Below are positions 1 through 8,157 of a stretch of DNA of 64,000 bases, piece after piece. The DNA is taken from assembly GCA_903918755.1 (NCBI GenBank), contig CAIXFN010000118.1, positions 62,001-126,000 of the forward strand, read 5' to 3'. The position numbers and the translations under genes are program-made. Within the stretch, counting starts at the first letter, position 1; every line of letters begins with the position of its first letter. The notes under the pieces are model-generated. The model ran no database searches. It saw only the letters and a program-made list of their open reading frames with translations, and was not told the origin of the DNA. Origin of the DNA: an uncultured Pedosphaera sp. (GTDB lineage Bacteria > Verrucomicrobiota > Verrucomicrobiia > Limisphaerales > Pedosphaeraceae).

Positions 1-349
1 CCACGGGCTTGGCCAGATTCTCGCACATGAAGGCCAGCGCCGAGGCGGTGAACGCCATGGTGTCCGTGCCGTGCAGGATCACAAAGCCGTCATAATCGGC
101 ATACACTTCCTCGATCGCCCGCGCCATCGCCTTCCAATGCTGCGGCCCCACGTTCGAGGAATCCAGCGGCTCGGCGAAACTCCCAAACCCAAGTTCGATT
201 CCACTGTCCCCAATTCCCGGCACATATTCCAGCAGCTTGTCCAAGGGTTGTGGCACCAGTGGGCTGCCCGGTTTCCCGGCCTCCAACGGGGCCATTCCGA
301 TGGTTCCTCCCGTGTATAGGACAAAGATTCTGGTTCTCGTTCCGATCAT
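1..349 (-). CDS. L-asparaginase, type I-like (N-terminal part, runs off window)
   Basis: Hydrolyses L-asparagine to aspartate and ammonia. Only about the first 116 residues are in the window; the 3' end lies to the left of base 1. The translation shows the first catalytic threonine motif YTGGTIGM near residue 12 and the second signature HGTDTMAFTASAL further on, both diagnostic of the asparaginase/glutaminase family. There is no signal peptide, which fits the cytoplasmic type I enzyme. The ATG at 349 leaves about ten residues before YTGG, usual for the family. An in-frame ATG at 379 has a better purine-rich upstream stretch (GGAGGGAAGGG) and could be the true start. It is divergent from the Rrf2 gene. 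Confidence 0.88.
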   Translation of the reverse strand, partial: MIGTRTRIFVLYTGGTIGMAPLEAGKPGSPLVPQPLDKLLEYVPGIGDSGIELGFGSFAEPLDSSNVGPQHWKAMARAIEEVYADYDGFVILHGTDTMAFTASALAFMCENLAKPV

Positions 350-507
350 AATTTTGCCGTCACCGCCGGTTCGGCGCATGTTTGACGCTTCCCTTCCCTC
401 CGGCAAGCAGAAAGGTCACAACTTACCGTAATCAAACGGGTCGGGGTTTTCCTTGCATCGAGGCTAAATCTTGAGCAACTTCATGTACATTATTCAGCCT
501 TTGTCAT

Positions 508-969
508 ATGAAATTATCTTTGCGCGGGGAGTATGCTTTGCGGGCCCTGCTGGTGCTGGGGCTCAAATACGATGATTCGGTGGTCCGCATCCAGGTGATC
601 TCCGAGATGCAGAACATTCCCAAGCGCTTCCTGGAACAAATCCTCAACGACTTAAAATCTGCCGGCATCGTTGAAAGTCGCCGGGGGGTCGCCGGAGGCT
701 ACCGTTTGAGCAAACCGCCGGAACAGATCTCCCTGGCGGCGGTCATCCGTCACATTGAAGGACCGCTGGCTCCGGTACCCTGCGTCAGCGAGAAGTTTTA
801 TTCGCGCTGCTCCTGCCCCAGCGAAGCCCTGTGCGGGATTCGCAGCGTTATGAAGGATGTTCGGGAAGCCATTGTAAAAATATTGGAAAACGTCTCCATT
901 GCCGAACTCTGCGCCCGGGTGAAACACCTCGAATCCCGCCACACCAATCCGCTGGATTTCATCATTTGA
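508..969 (+). CDS. Rrf2-family transcriptional regulator
   Basis: A 153-residue winged-helix repressor of the Rrf2/IscR family. The N-terminus (MKLSLRGEYALRAL) and the wing signature RRGVAGGYRL around residues 58-66 are typical. Four cysteines, C92, C101, C103 and C109, occupy the region where IscR-type members bind an Fe-S cluster (three cysteines in IscR), so an iron-sulfur or redox sensing role is likely but inferred. It lies 8 bp upstream of the shikimate kinase and is probably co-transcribed with aroK and queG. QueG is itself an Fe-S enzyme, so a link to Fe-S status is conceivable. The target genes cannot be read from the sequence. Confidence 0.9.
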   Translation: MKLSLRGEYALRALLVLGLKYDDSVVRIQVISEMQNIPKRFLEQILNDLKSAGIVESRRGVAGGYRLSKPPEQISLAAVIRHIEGPLAPVPCVSEKFYSRCSCPSEALCGIRSVMKDVREAIVKILENVSIAELCARVKHLESRHTNPLDFII

Positions 970-977
970 GGAGCACC

Positions 978-1517
978 ATGATCGCCGATCGCGACCTCCA
1001 CAATATCGCCCTCATCGGCTTCATGGGCACCGGCAAATCCTCCGTGGGACGCCTCATCGCCGACCATCTGCATTTTCAATTCATCGATACGGACGAGCAG
1101 ATCGAACGACGCGCCGGGAAATCCATTGCCAACATTTTTGCCCAGGAGGGCGAAACCCGGTTCCGGGAATATGAACGCGAGGAAGTCGCCTCCCTCAGCG
1201 ACGTTCGCAAGACCGTCATTTCGACCGGCGGTGGATTGGGGGCCAATCCGGCGCATCAAGCCAGCCTCAAAACCCACTCCTTGGTGATCTGCTTGTGGGC
1301 GTCACCCGAGCGGATTTGGGAACGCGTCCGCCACCAAAATCATCGCCCCTTGCTGCTGGAGGCGGATCCCCTGGCGCGAATCCGCCAACTGCTCGCCGCC
1401 CGCGAATCGGTTTACAAGGAGGCGGACATCCTCCTGAACACGGATCTCCGCCCGCTCCGGGAGGTTGCCCAACAAGTGCTGCACCATTTCCACGTGGCCA
1501 AGACCCACCGGAGTTGA
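978..1517 (+). CDS. aroK: shikimate kinase
   Basis: Phosphorylates shikimate to shikimate 3-phosphate with ATP in the chorismate pathway. The 179-residue protein has the usual family length. It shows a Walker A loop GFMGTGKS at residues 14-21, the magnesium/shikimate-binding pair in FIDTD (D37, D39), the arginine-containing FRE segment and the STGGG motif. The ATG at 978 is preceded by GAGGAG at good spacing, directly after the Rrf2 stop codon. A longer reading from 831 would overlap the Rrf2 gene and is not supported. Its 3' end overlaps the probable TTG start of queG. Confidence 0.93.
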   Translation: MIADRDLHNIALIGFMGTGKSSVGRLIADHLHFQFIDTDEQIERRAGKSIANIFAQEGETRFREYEREEVASLSDVRKTVISTGGGLGANPAHQASLKTHSLVICLWASPERIWERVRHQNHRPLLLEADPLARIRQLLAARESVYKEADILLNTDLRPLREVAQQVLHHFHVAKTHRS

Positions 1518-2557
1518 AAGCCGCCCTCCAGCAACGCGCCCGCGAATTGGGTTTCGTCGATTGCCGCTGCACCTCGGCCGCACCTCCCGCAACTGCCGCT
1601 CACCTCACCACCTGGCTCGCAGAAGGACGCCAGGGGGAAATGGGCTACCTGGCCCGCAACGCGGCTAAACGCATGGACCCGCAACTTGTTTTACCGGGTG
1701 CTCGCTCCATCATCACGCTCGCCGCCAGCTACCATTCGCCAACGCCAGAGGTCCGCCCGGCACCCTCCGGTACCGGCGTGATCGCCCGGTACGCCCGGCA
1801 CACGGATTACCACGAAGTCTTGGGTGAACAATTACGCCAACTCAGCGCCTGGCTGGATGCCCAGGGCGGACCTGATACCCGGTCACTGTGGTATGTGGAC
1901 ACCGGCCCGCTGCTCGAGCGGGACCTGGCGCAAAGGGCGGGTTTGGGGTTTGTGGGCAAACACACGAATCTCATCAGTCGGCGTTTTGGCAACTGGATCT
2001 TTTTGGCGGAAATCCTCACCACGTTGGAATTGGAACCGGACGCGGCGGAGCACAATCATTGCGGCAACTGCACGCGCTGCCTCACCGCCTGCCCTACCCA
2101 GGCCATCACGGCCCCGTTCCAACTCGACGCCCGACGCTGCATTTCCTACCTCACCATCGAATTGAAAGGCTCGATTCCGGTGGAATTCCGACCGGCGATT
2201 GGCAATCGCATTTATGGTTGCGATGATTGCCTGGCGGTGTGTCCGTGGAATCGATTTGCGGTGGCGGGCCGGTTGATGCTGGAACACGAACGGAAGGATC
2301 TGGCCACGCCGGATTTGTTGGCGCTGCTCGCCTTGGATGAGGCGGCGTTCAAAAACAAGTTCGCTGGCACTCCCCTGTTCCGAACCAAGCGACGCGGGGT
2401 TTTGCGGAATGTGTGTGTGGCCTTGGGAAATGTGGGAGATCAAAAGGCCTTACCCGCTCTCGGTCAGGCAGCCATTGATCCGGAACCCTTGATCGCCGAA
2501 CACGCCCGCTGGGCTATTGCGCAAATCGAGGAGCGCGCAACCACCCCGCCAACTTAG
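1514..2557 (+). CDS. queG: epoxyqueuosine reductase
   Basis: Last step of queuosine tRNA modification: reduction of epoxyqueuosine to queuosine with a cobalamin and two [4Fe-4S] clusters. Two ferredoxin-type cysteine clusters are visible: CGNCTRCLTACP near residues 182-193, and YGCDDCLAVCP near residue 235, where C..C..C..CP is partnered by an upstream cysteine in RRCISYL. The C-terminus resembles the HEAT-like extension of the family. No ATG fits the family N-terminus (LKAALQQRARELGF); a TTG at 1514 overlaps the aroK stop as TTGA and gives 347 residues, slightly short compared with about 380. The start is therefore uncertain. Its stop overlaps the convergent cytochrome gene by 4 bp. Confidence 0.9.
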   Translation: MKAALQQRARELGFVDCRCTSAAPPATAAHLTTWLAEGRQGEMGYLARNAAKRMDPQLVLPGARSIITLAASYHSPTPEVRPAPSGTGVIARYARHTDYHEVLGEQLRQLSAWLDAQGGPDTRSLWYVDTGPLLERDLAQRAGLGFVGKHTNLISRRFGNWIFLAEILTTLELEPDAAEHNHCGNCTRCLTACPTQAITAPFQLDARRCISYLTIELKGSIPVEFRPAIGNRIYGCDDCLAVCPWNRFAVAGRLMLEHERKDLATPDLLALLALDEAAFKNKFAGTPLFRTKRRGVLRNVCVALGNVGDQKALPALGQAAIDPEPLIAEHARWAIAQIEERATTPPT

Positions 2558-3189
2558 TCCTTGTCGGAAATTTTCAGCAATTCTTCCGGGGACCAGAAAC
2601 CGGTCTTGTCCTTGACCTTGTCGCGGATCGATTTGACCTGTTCCGGGGTCACCGGAGCGGCACCCTTACCCTTGTTGCTCCAGGAGGCCCGGACATAGGT
2701 CAAAGCATCAGCCACTTGCTGGTCGCTCAAAGCCGCGCCCACGGCGCTCATCTGAATCGAGCCGCCACCATACTTGCCGCCTTTGACTTCAATCGGACCA
2801 GCCAAACCGTTCAACACAATGCGAATGATCCGATTCGGACCTTGCGCCAGCACCCATTCGGAACCGTCCAAGGGCGGGCATCCCGTTGTCGCCGAACCTG
2901 CCCCGGTGGAAGTGTGGCAGACCGCACAATTCGCTTCAAAAACCACTTTGCCCTTTTTGATACCATCACCCAATGCCGGCGGACGGGTCCAGGCATCCAC
3001 GTGCTGGATGTCGGCAAACGGAGGATAAACCAAGGGGTCAAACCAACCTCCATGGACCGCCACGTAAATCATCCCGGCAAAAGCCGTGAGGATGAACACG
3101 GACACCAGCCAAATGGGCATGCTCTCCCCCCGGGCGGAAGTCTCAACCGGTTGCGGCGATGCCGTACGACTCTTGGTTTCAGCGCTCAT
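2554..3189 (-). CDS. membrane-anchored monoheme cytochrome c, CcoP-like position
   Basis: Last gene of the respiratory operon, 211 residues. It has one N-terminal membrane anchor (about residues 25-46) and a single class I cytochrome c domain with heme motif CAVCH at 88-92 and a later methionine-rich segment (IQMSAVG) that could supply the axial ligand. It starts with an ATGA overlap with the CcoO-like gene. By position it resembles the CcoP subunit of cbb3 oxidases, but it has one heme where CcoP usually has two. It probably carries electrons on the periplasmic side between complex III and an oxidase. Its stop overlaps queG, which converges on it. Confidence 0.85.
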   Translation of the reverse strand: MSAETKSRTASPQPVETSARGESMPIWLVSVFILTAFAGMIYVAVHGGWFDPLVYPPFADIQHVDAWTRPPALGDGIKKGKVVFEANCAVCHTSTGAGSATTGCPPLDGSEWVLAQGPNRIIRIVLNGLAGPIEVKGGKYGGGSIQMSAVGAALSDQQVADALTYVRASWSNKGKGAAPVTPEQVKSIRDKVKDKTGFWSPEELLKISDKD

Positions 3190-3884
3190 TTCGCGGGAGA
3201 ATTGGCGGCCGGGGAAGCGTTGGTGGTCGTGGCCGCAGGTGCCGTGGCCGGTTTGACATACAACGTCGGGGCTTCGTAGAGGATGCCATCGGAGCGGAGG
3301 CTCAAAAGATAAGCGACTAGAGCTTTGGCATCATCGGTTGGCACGATTTCGTATCCCGGCAAATTGTTATCGGGGGGCAGAGCGTCTTTTGACGGAGCCT
3401 GTCCGGGGGTGGTTTTTCGTTTCGCAAACAGGTAGCGATACGGAGGCATGGTGGAACCGGCAGCCAGAGATTGCGGATTGTACAGGTGCTGGAGGAGCCA
3501 TACTTCATTCGTTTGGCGGAGCCCAATATTGGTCAAATCCGGGCCCACCCGCTGGGAGCCGAGCATGGCTGGTTCCGCATACAGATAATCACGGCTGACG
3601 CTTTGGACAGGACCGGAGCGGGCACCCCAATTGCGCGCCACATCGCCGCCGAGACCCTGCGGCCGCACTTGCATGGTGTGACAATAGAAGCAACCATTCG
3701 CCCGGTACACATCCTCACCCTGTTTCGCCAGTCCGGCGGGTTTCGTGGGATAGAGTTGGCCGGAGTCCTCAATTAGGAAAGGCTGCTGGCTGCCGATCTG
3801 CAACTCGGGCTGCAGGATGAAGCCAAACCAGGCGGTGGCGAGGGCGAAAAAGGTGCCCAAAAATACCAAAGGTCCCTGGTTCAC
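3186..3884 (-). CDS. cbb3-type cytochrome c oxidase subunit II (CcoO)-like monoheme cytochrome
   Basis: A 232-residue protein with one N-terminal membrane helix (about residues 5-24) and the CcoO heme motif GCFYCHTMQVRP (C65, C68, H69), followed by the family signature RVGPDLTNIG and a probable axial methionine in STMPPYRYLF. In true cbb3 oxidases CcoO passes electrons to the CcoN heme centre. Here the motifs for heme c are intact although the neighbouring CcoN-like subunit lacks its heme ligands. The start is a GTG at 3884 overlapping the upstream stop (GTGA), indicating translational coupling. The C-terminal tail is Ala/Thr-rich. Confidence 0.88.
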   Translation of the reverse strand: MNQGPLVFLGTFFALATAWFGFILQPELQIGSQQPFLIEDSGQLYPTKPAGLAKQGEDVYRANGCFYCHTMQVRPQGLGGDVARNWGARSGPVQSVSRDYLYAEPAMLGSQRVGPDLTNIGLRQTNEVWLLQHLYNPQSLAAGSTMPPYRYLFAKRKTTPGQAPSKDALPPDNNLPGYEIVPTDDAKALVAYLLSLRSDGILYEAPTLYVKPATAPAATTTNASPAANSPAK

Positions 3885-5341
3885 GCGCCCACCCCCACGG
3901 TCTTGTTCGCGCCCGCCAAAAAGACGGTGGTCGAAGTTTTAAAGAATCGGAACAACATCAAAATCAAATTGAGCAGGAAGATCGCATTCCCCAGAATCAT
4001 CAGCAACTCACCCAGAGTGCTTCCCCGGATGGCCATCAAGCTACCCTTGACCACGTTGAGGAACGGGACAGTCGCGTCATTCATGGAGGAACCCTGAATG
4101 ATCCCGCCGACCGCAAGAGGCACCACGTAAAAAAGTACGCCGATCGCGCAAAGCAAGAAACTGGCTTTACCGAGCAGCAGGTCAGTTCCAGCCACCGGAG
4201 CGAGGCGCGGGACGATGTAATAAATCGCACCGATCATCGTCATGGTAAAAAATCCATAGACCAGCATTTCCTGTTGCGCAGGAATGAACCAGGTGAAATT
4301 CGTCACCACACTCACCGCAATGGGTTGGGAAACCACCGCCATCAAGGAGGCCACCGTAAAGGCCAATACACCGAAGGGGATGAACAACTCCGGAATGGTG
4401 CGCACCGCATGGCGATCCGCCTGGCGCAAGGTCTTGGTCAAATTCAGGAAGGTAGCCAGAATTGCGGCCACCATCAAAAAGGCTCCCAGCGTGCTCACCG
4501 CGGGAATCCAAGAAGGAACCGGTGCCGCAGCGGGAATGCCCGCCCAGGAGCCAAACAAGATGAGGCTCCAAAAAGTAAACAATCCCATGTCCCGGCTGTA
4601 CAGTGGCGCTTTCGCAAACTTCGGCGCGAAGGCAAAGCCCACGGCCAAGCCCATCAGCACCAGCCAGACATTGCCAAAATTGTTCATATACCACCAACCG
4701 ACGACGGACTGCATCACGCCACGCACCGGCCAGATGACCAGCAGAAGGCTGGCGGTAGTAAAAATCCAAGGGAACCAGAAAAACGCCGCCAGGATGAACC
4801 ATTGGGCCATCTGCAGCGGACCCGGTTGGCGGTTCTTGAAAGTGAGCAATCCAGCAAGTCCAATCGGCAGATAACCAGCGAACAGGAACGCGCTGGCATA
4901 GCGGGGAAACTCCAGCCATTCATGCCCGGTGTTATCACCGAGGAAAATTCCGACCACCCCGAGCGTCACTCCCACGTTCCAAAGCAACCACCCCAAGATC
5001 ACCAATGGGATGCCCGTGAGTTTGGCCTGACCGAGGTGGGCCGCCAGCCAGAGCAGGACGCCCAACCCCGCCGGGGCCGCGAAGCCGTAGAGGAGCGCAT
5101 TGATCGCCGCCGGGTGGGAACGGCCGTAACTGAAGGCCGCGCAGTCGGCGAAAAGCGTGGGTTTGTGAAAATTAAGGGAGGAAATGAGCCCAAGAACGGA
5201 TCCTCCGACCAACCAGAGGGCCGCGCTAAGAAAAAGCAGCAACAGCACCCGCGCCGAAAGATCCGTCTCCGCCGGGGAAACAGCGGGGTTCGCGTCAGGG
5301 GCCGTCCCGGCCGGCTGCGATTGGGAGATAGTCGCGCTCAT
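3881..5341 (-). CDS. CcoN-like heme-copper oxidase subunit I homologue lacking the metal-binding histidines
   Basis: A 486-residue polytopic membrane protein (about 12 helices) that follows the CcoN pattern through most of its length: SYGRSHP..N, WWYMNN, FWSLILFGSWAG, GAIYYIVPRL. Compared from memory with Pseudomonas CcoN, the low-spin heme histidine is A79, the CuB ligand in WYGHN is N220, the CuB pair HH is P270-A271, and the heme ligands in GHVH are Q356 and E358. The cross-linked tyrosine is G264. These substitutions would prevent binding of heme b, heme b3 and CuB. The gene is long, uninterrupted and in a normal operon, so it appears to be maintained. The ATG at 5341 is chosen because a TTG at 5365 lies inside the upstream gene. 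Confidence 0.85.
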   Translation of the reverse strand: MSATISQSQPAGTAPDANPAVSPAETDLSARVLLLLFLSAALWLVGGSVLGLISSLNFHKPTLFADCAAFSYGRSHPAAINALLYGFAAPAGLGVLLWLAAHLGQAKLTGIPLVILGWLLWNVGVTLGVVGIFLGDNTGHEWLEFPRYASAFLFAGYLPIGLAGLLTFKNRQPGPLQMAQWFILAAFFWFPWIFTTASLLLVIWPVRGVMQSVVGWWYMNNFGNVWLVLMGLAVGFAFAPKFAKAPLYSRDMGLFTFWSLILFGSWAGIPAAAPVPSWIPAVSTLGAFLMVAAILATFLNLTKTLRQADRHAVRTIPELFIPFGVLAFTVASLMAVVSQPIAVSVVTNFTWFIPAQQEMLVYGFFTMTMIGAIYYIVPRLAPVAGTDLLLGKASFLLCAIGVLFYVVPLAVGGIIQGSSMNDATVPFLNVVKGSLMAIRGSTLGELLMILGNAIFLLNLILMLFRFFKTSTTVFLAGANKTVGVGA

Positions 5342-5357
5342 CAAACGGCCAGCCGGT

Positions 5358-5714
5358 TTATTCAAAGGACACGGGCTTGTTAAACTTCTCCACGCGATTG
5401 ATCACCTCAGTGCGCAATCCCGCGGGGTTTTTGGCGGCCAATCCCAAGGCCAGCTTCTTGGCTTGTTCGATGGGCAGGTGAATGATCCCCTTCCCTTCGT
5501 TTTGCCAGGCGTAATTGGCCAGGGCATTGGCTTCTTCCTGGCGCAGCGTGGCGAGGGCTTTTTTGCGTTCCAACGCCCGATCACCCGCGAGCGGGGCTGG
5601 CTGCGTATAGCTGCGCATCACCACCACGAGACCGGCGACGATGACAAAGGTTCCCAGCACCGCAATGACATAGCTCATTGCCGGGCCGCAGTTGCATTTC
5701 GATTGCGAGCTCAA
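5358..5714 (-). CDS. small membrane protein of unknown function in the act operon
   Basis: 118 residues with one membrane helix around residues 12-33 (AMSYVIAVLGTFVIVAGLVVVM), a short cysteine-containing N-terminus (CNCGP) and a charged, mostly helical C-terminal part rich in Ala, Lys and Glu. There is no heme motif. The gene overlaps the actF stop by 4 bp and ends 16 bp before the CcoN-like start, so it is clearly part of the operon. I do not recognise a named family. Position suggests a small assembly or linker subunit joining complex III and the cbb3-like trio, which is inference only. Confidence 0.7.
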   Translation of the reverse strand: MSSQSKCNCGPAMSYVIAVLGTFVIVAGLVVVMRSYTQPAPLAGDRALERKKALATLRQEEANALANYAWQNEGKGIIHLPIEQAKKLALGLAAKNPAGLRTEVINRVEKFNKPVSFE

Positions 5715-6991
5715 TGTTTACCTCCGCTGGTTGCTTTTGCCGCGCGGGCGCCAACGGCTTGCGCCAGCTTGCCTTCCGGCACATAAATATCCATCGCTTC
5801 GGCAAACCGGGGGTCCTTTTGCGGGAACATCGGATGCGCGTTGAGCGATTTCAGGAAAAGTTTCACCAGCAAACCGCCGATAAACGCCACGCAGGCAAAG
5901 TCCATCCAGCTGACATGGGGACCTTCCGGAAACATCACGGGCATGATGTTAAACGTCATATCGACGTAGTGCATCAACCAGACCCAGCTGGCGAGCGGGA
6001 TCATGACCCAGGGCAGCAGCTTCACATCAATCCGCAGCAGGGTCAGGAAGGGGCCGAAGAAATGACCAAAAATAATGACCATGCTGACCCAGAACCAAAC
6101 CCCGTGTTCCCGGCTCACAAAGAAGAACGTTTCTTCCGGCATGTTGGCGTTCCAGATAATGAAATATTGGAAGAACGTCACGTAGGCGTAGAACACCGTG
6201 AAGGCGAACAACAGCGAGCCGAGGAAATAGAACGTTTTCTCGCGAACCACTTCCCGCAGCGGCCCCTGGCGTTGCAGCAGCCACACAATCAGATAGACCG
6301 TGGCCAGCGTGGTCCAGGTGCTCCCGGCAAAGTAATAGACGCCATACATGGTGGAGAACCACTCATGCTGCAGGGCCTTCATCCACATGATAGCTGCGAG
6401 CGTCAAGGTGATTGCGAACAGGAAAACCCCCACTGCCGCATAGCGCCGCAGCGTGCGCGTGCATTCAATCGAGCCGGTCTTGTCCTGCTCCAGGGAATAC
6501 TTCCGCAGACCGCGGGAAAGGACAGTCCAGACCACCCCGCAAATAACCCAGGCAGCCACAAAGCTGTTCACCGTGAAGAGCGGGTATTTGGAAGTAACCG
6601 CATGATCCGGCTTTCCTTCCTTCAACAAGACAATCCAGTGGTAAATGATGTTGTCATTACCAGCCATCAGCACGTTGATCAAAATCGGAATGAACAGCAG
6701 GGCCAGTGTCGGCAGGAGGCAGGCCAGATGTTCGTTGATCCGGCGAATCGGCACCGACCAGGCGGCATCAAACAAATGATGCAGGATGGTGAGAATAAGG
6801 CCACCCAAGCCGAAGCTCAGGAAAAACATGTAGGCCGTCAAGTAGGAGAAGGCCGCGTGTTTGGGATCCAGGATGGCAGCCGCCACCGCCCCAATGCCGC
6901 CGATCACCATGAGCACCGTGGGCACGTTGCGCCACGCCGACAGATCGAACGGCGCCGGCTGGGAAGAGGTTGAAGAACTGTGCGAACTCAT
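5711..6991 (-). CDS. actF: alternative complex III subunit ActF (NrfD-like quinol-binding membrane protein)
   Basis: A 426-residue integral membrane protein with about ten helices, second NrfD/PsrC-like subunit of alternative complex III, which oxidises menaquinol and passes electrons to periplasmic carriers. It shares ACIII family features such as the YHWIV segment, the EHGVWFWVSM segment and the terminal DPRFAEAMDIYVPEGKL tail. Order after actE and before the small membrane protein is that expected for actF. It starts 3 bp after the actE stop codon and its end overlaps the next gene by 4 bp. The N-terminus is Ser-rich and cytoplasmic. Confidence 0.9.
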   Translation of the reverse strand: MSSHSSSTSSQPAPFDLSAWRNVPTVLMVIGGIGAVAAAILDPKHAAFSYLTAYMFFLSFGLGGLILTILHHLFDAAWSVPIRRINEHLACLLPTLALLFIPILINVLMAGNDNIIYHWIVLLKEGKPDHAVTSKYPLFTVNSFVAAWVICGVVWTVLSRGLRKYSLEQDKTGSIECTRTLRRYAAVGVFLFAITLTLAAIMWMKALQHEWFSTMYGVYYFAGSTWTTLATVYLIVWLLQRQGPLREVVREKTFYFLGSLLFAFTVFYAYVTFFQYFIIWNANMPEETFFFVSREHGVWFWVSMVIIFGHFFGPFLTLLRIDVKLLPWVMIPLASWVWLMHYVDMTFNIMPVMFPEGPHVSWMDFACVAFIGGLLVKLFLKSLNAHPMFPQKDPRFAEAMDIYVPEGKLAQAVGARAAKATSGGKH

Positions 6992-6994
6992 AAG

Positions 6995-7612
6995 CTACTT
7001 TTTGAACTGCGTGCGGAACGGTGCCGGCACTTCGTCAATGTTTCCCAGGCGGCTCAATTGCAATGTCCGCAGGTAGGCAATGATGGCCCAACGATCCTCG
7101 ACCGGGACGTTCGGCCCGTAGGCGCCCATCAGGTTTTTGCCGTAAGTAATTGTGTTAAACAACTCACCGTCGGTGAGTTTCACAACCCGGGGATCGTGCA
7201 GGTCCGCCACCACGCCCATCGCGCCGATGCGCTTGGTGATGCCGTTGCCGTCACCCATTGATCCGTGACACGGCGAGCAATTGATGTTGAAGCGCTGTTG
7301 GCCGCGGTTCAGCATGGCTTCGGTAATTTCCAGCGGGATGGATTCCACCAGGTTGGTGCCGCCAGGCAAACGACCGGTGTTGGCCGGAGTATCTTCAAAA
7401 TGTTCCCCCCGCGCCACCGTTCCAGGAATGATGAGCCGGGAGCTTCTTCCGTCCGGGAAAAAGTCATTCGGGGCCTGGGGCCGGAGCTTGGGCTGCCGGT
7501 CCATGTCGGGAAAGAGTTCGATGGGAGGACGGCGGGACAGGTCACCGCGCTTGCCGGCCACGGCCACGACCACCACCACGCACAACGCAAAGATAAGGAA
7601 GATATAGCGCAT
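6995..7612 (-). CDS. actE: alternative complex III subunit ActE, monoheme cytochrome c
   Basis: A 205-residue cytochrome c with an N-terminal signal/anchor (about residues 2-19, no obvious lipobox cysteine) and heme motif CSPCH at 112-116. The segment MDRQPKLRPQAPNDFFPDGRSSR is typical of ActE proteins. A later methionine in YGKNLMGAYG is a plausible axial ligand. In known ACIII this subunit is one of the terminal electron exit points. The gene is 5 bp downstream of actD and 3 bp upstream of actF. Confidence 0.9.
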   Translation of the reverse strand: MRYIFLIFALCVVVVVAVAGKRGDLSRRPPIELFPDMDRQPKLRPQAPNDFFPDGRSSRLIIPGTVARGEHFEDTPANTGRLPGGTNLVESIPLEITEAMLNRGQQRFNINCSPCHGSMGDGNGITKRIGAMGVVADLHDPRVVKLTDGELFNTITYGKNLMGAYGPNVPVEDRWAIIAYLRTLQLSRLGNIDEVPAPFRTQFKK

Positions 7613-7617
7613 CTGGT

Positions 7618-8157
7618 CTACTCCTCCACCACTTCGATGTTCTTGCTGCCCATGGATTCAAGCAACTTGCGGGTTTCGGTCTCCGAGTATTTGGGATCGG
7701 CTGTTTCTATCACGATAAAAAACCGGTCATGGCTGGCCAGCGCAAACCGGCGATGTTTGAGCAGCGGATGGTGCAACCGGGGCAACCGGTTCAAGAACAG
7801 CATGCCAAAGAGGGAACCAAACGCACCCAGCAAAATGGTTAACTCGTAGCACGGAGGAAAGGCGCCGAAGGGACTGAACATCGGCTTGCCGCCGATCATG
7901 ATCGGATAATCAACGGCATTCATCCACCAGATCATCAGCATCCCGCTCGTATAACCGGTGACACCACCGGCAAAGGCGATGTAGCCGACTTTGGAGTTCT
8001 TGATGCCCATGGCCTGATCCATTCCATGGACCGGAAAGGGGGTGAACACATCCCACTTGCGGAACCCTGCATCGCGCACTTTTTCAGCCGCATGCATGGC
8101 ATCCGCCGGGGTCAGAAATTCGGCAATCAAGCCGTAGGATTTGGGAGTCGCAGCCAT
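7618..8157 (-). CDS. actD: alternative complex III subunit ActD (DUF3341)
   Basis: A 179-residue membrane protein with two helices (about residues 57-76 and 103-121) and a cytoplasmic ferredoxin-like fold. Typical DUF3341 features are the start SYGLIAEF, the segment WDVFTPFPVHGMDQAMG and the paired helices around DYPIMIGGKP. In solved ACIII structures it holds the complex together and contains no cofactor. The ATG at 8157 touches the last base of the actC stop codon, indicating coupled translation. Confidence 0.93.
   Translation of the reverse strand: MAATPKSYGLIAEFLTPADAMHAAEKVRDAGFRKWDVFTPFPVHGMDQAMGIKNSKVGYIAFAGGVTGYTSGMLMIWWMNAVDYPIMIGGKPMFSPFGAFPPCYELTILLGAFGSLFGMLFLNRLPRLHHPLLKHRRFALASHDRFFIVIETADPKYSETETRKLLESMGSKNIEVVEE

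Noticed and set aside
3881-5341. Explanation of the missing histidines by frameshifts or sequencing error
   Set aside because: The frame is continuous, flanking conserved blocks align on both sides of each changed position, and substitutions are scattered single positions.
4274-5383. Long plus-strand reading frame opposite the CcoN-like gene
   Set aside because: Highly charged, low-complexity translation typical of the antisense of a membrane protein gene; no homology.
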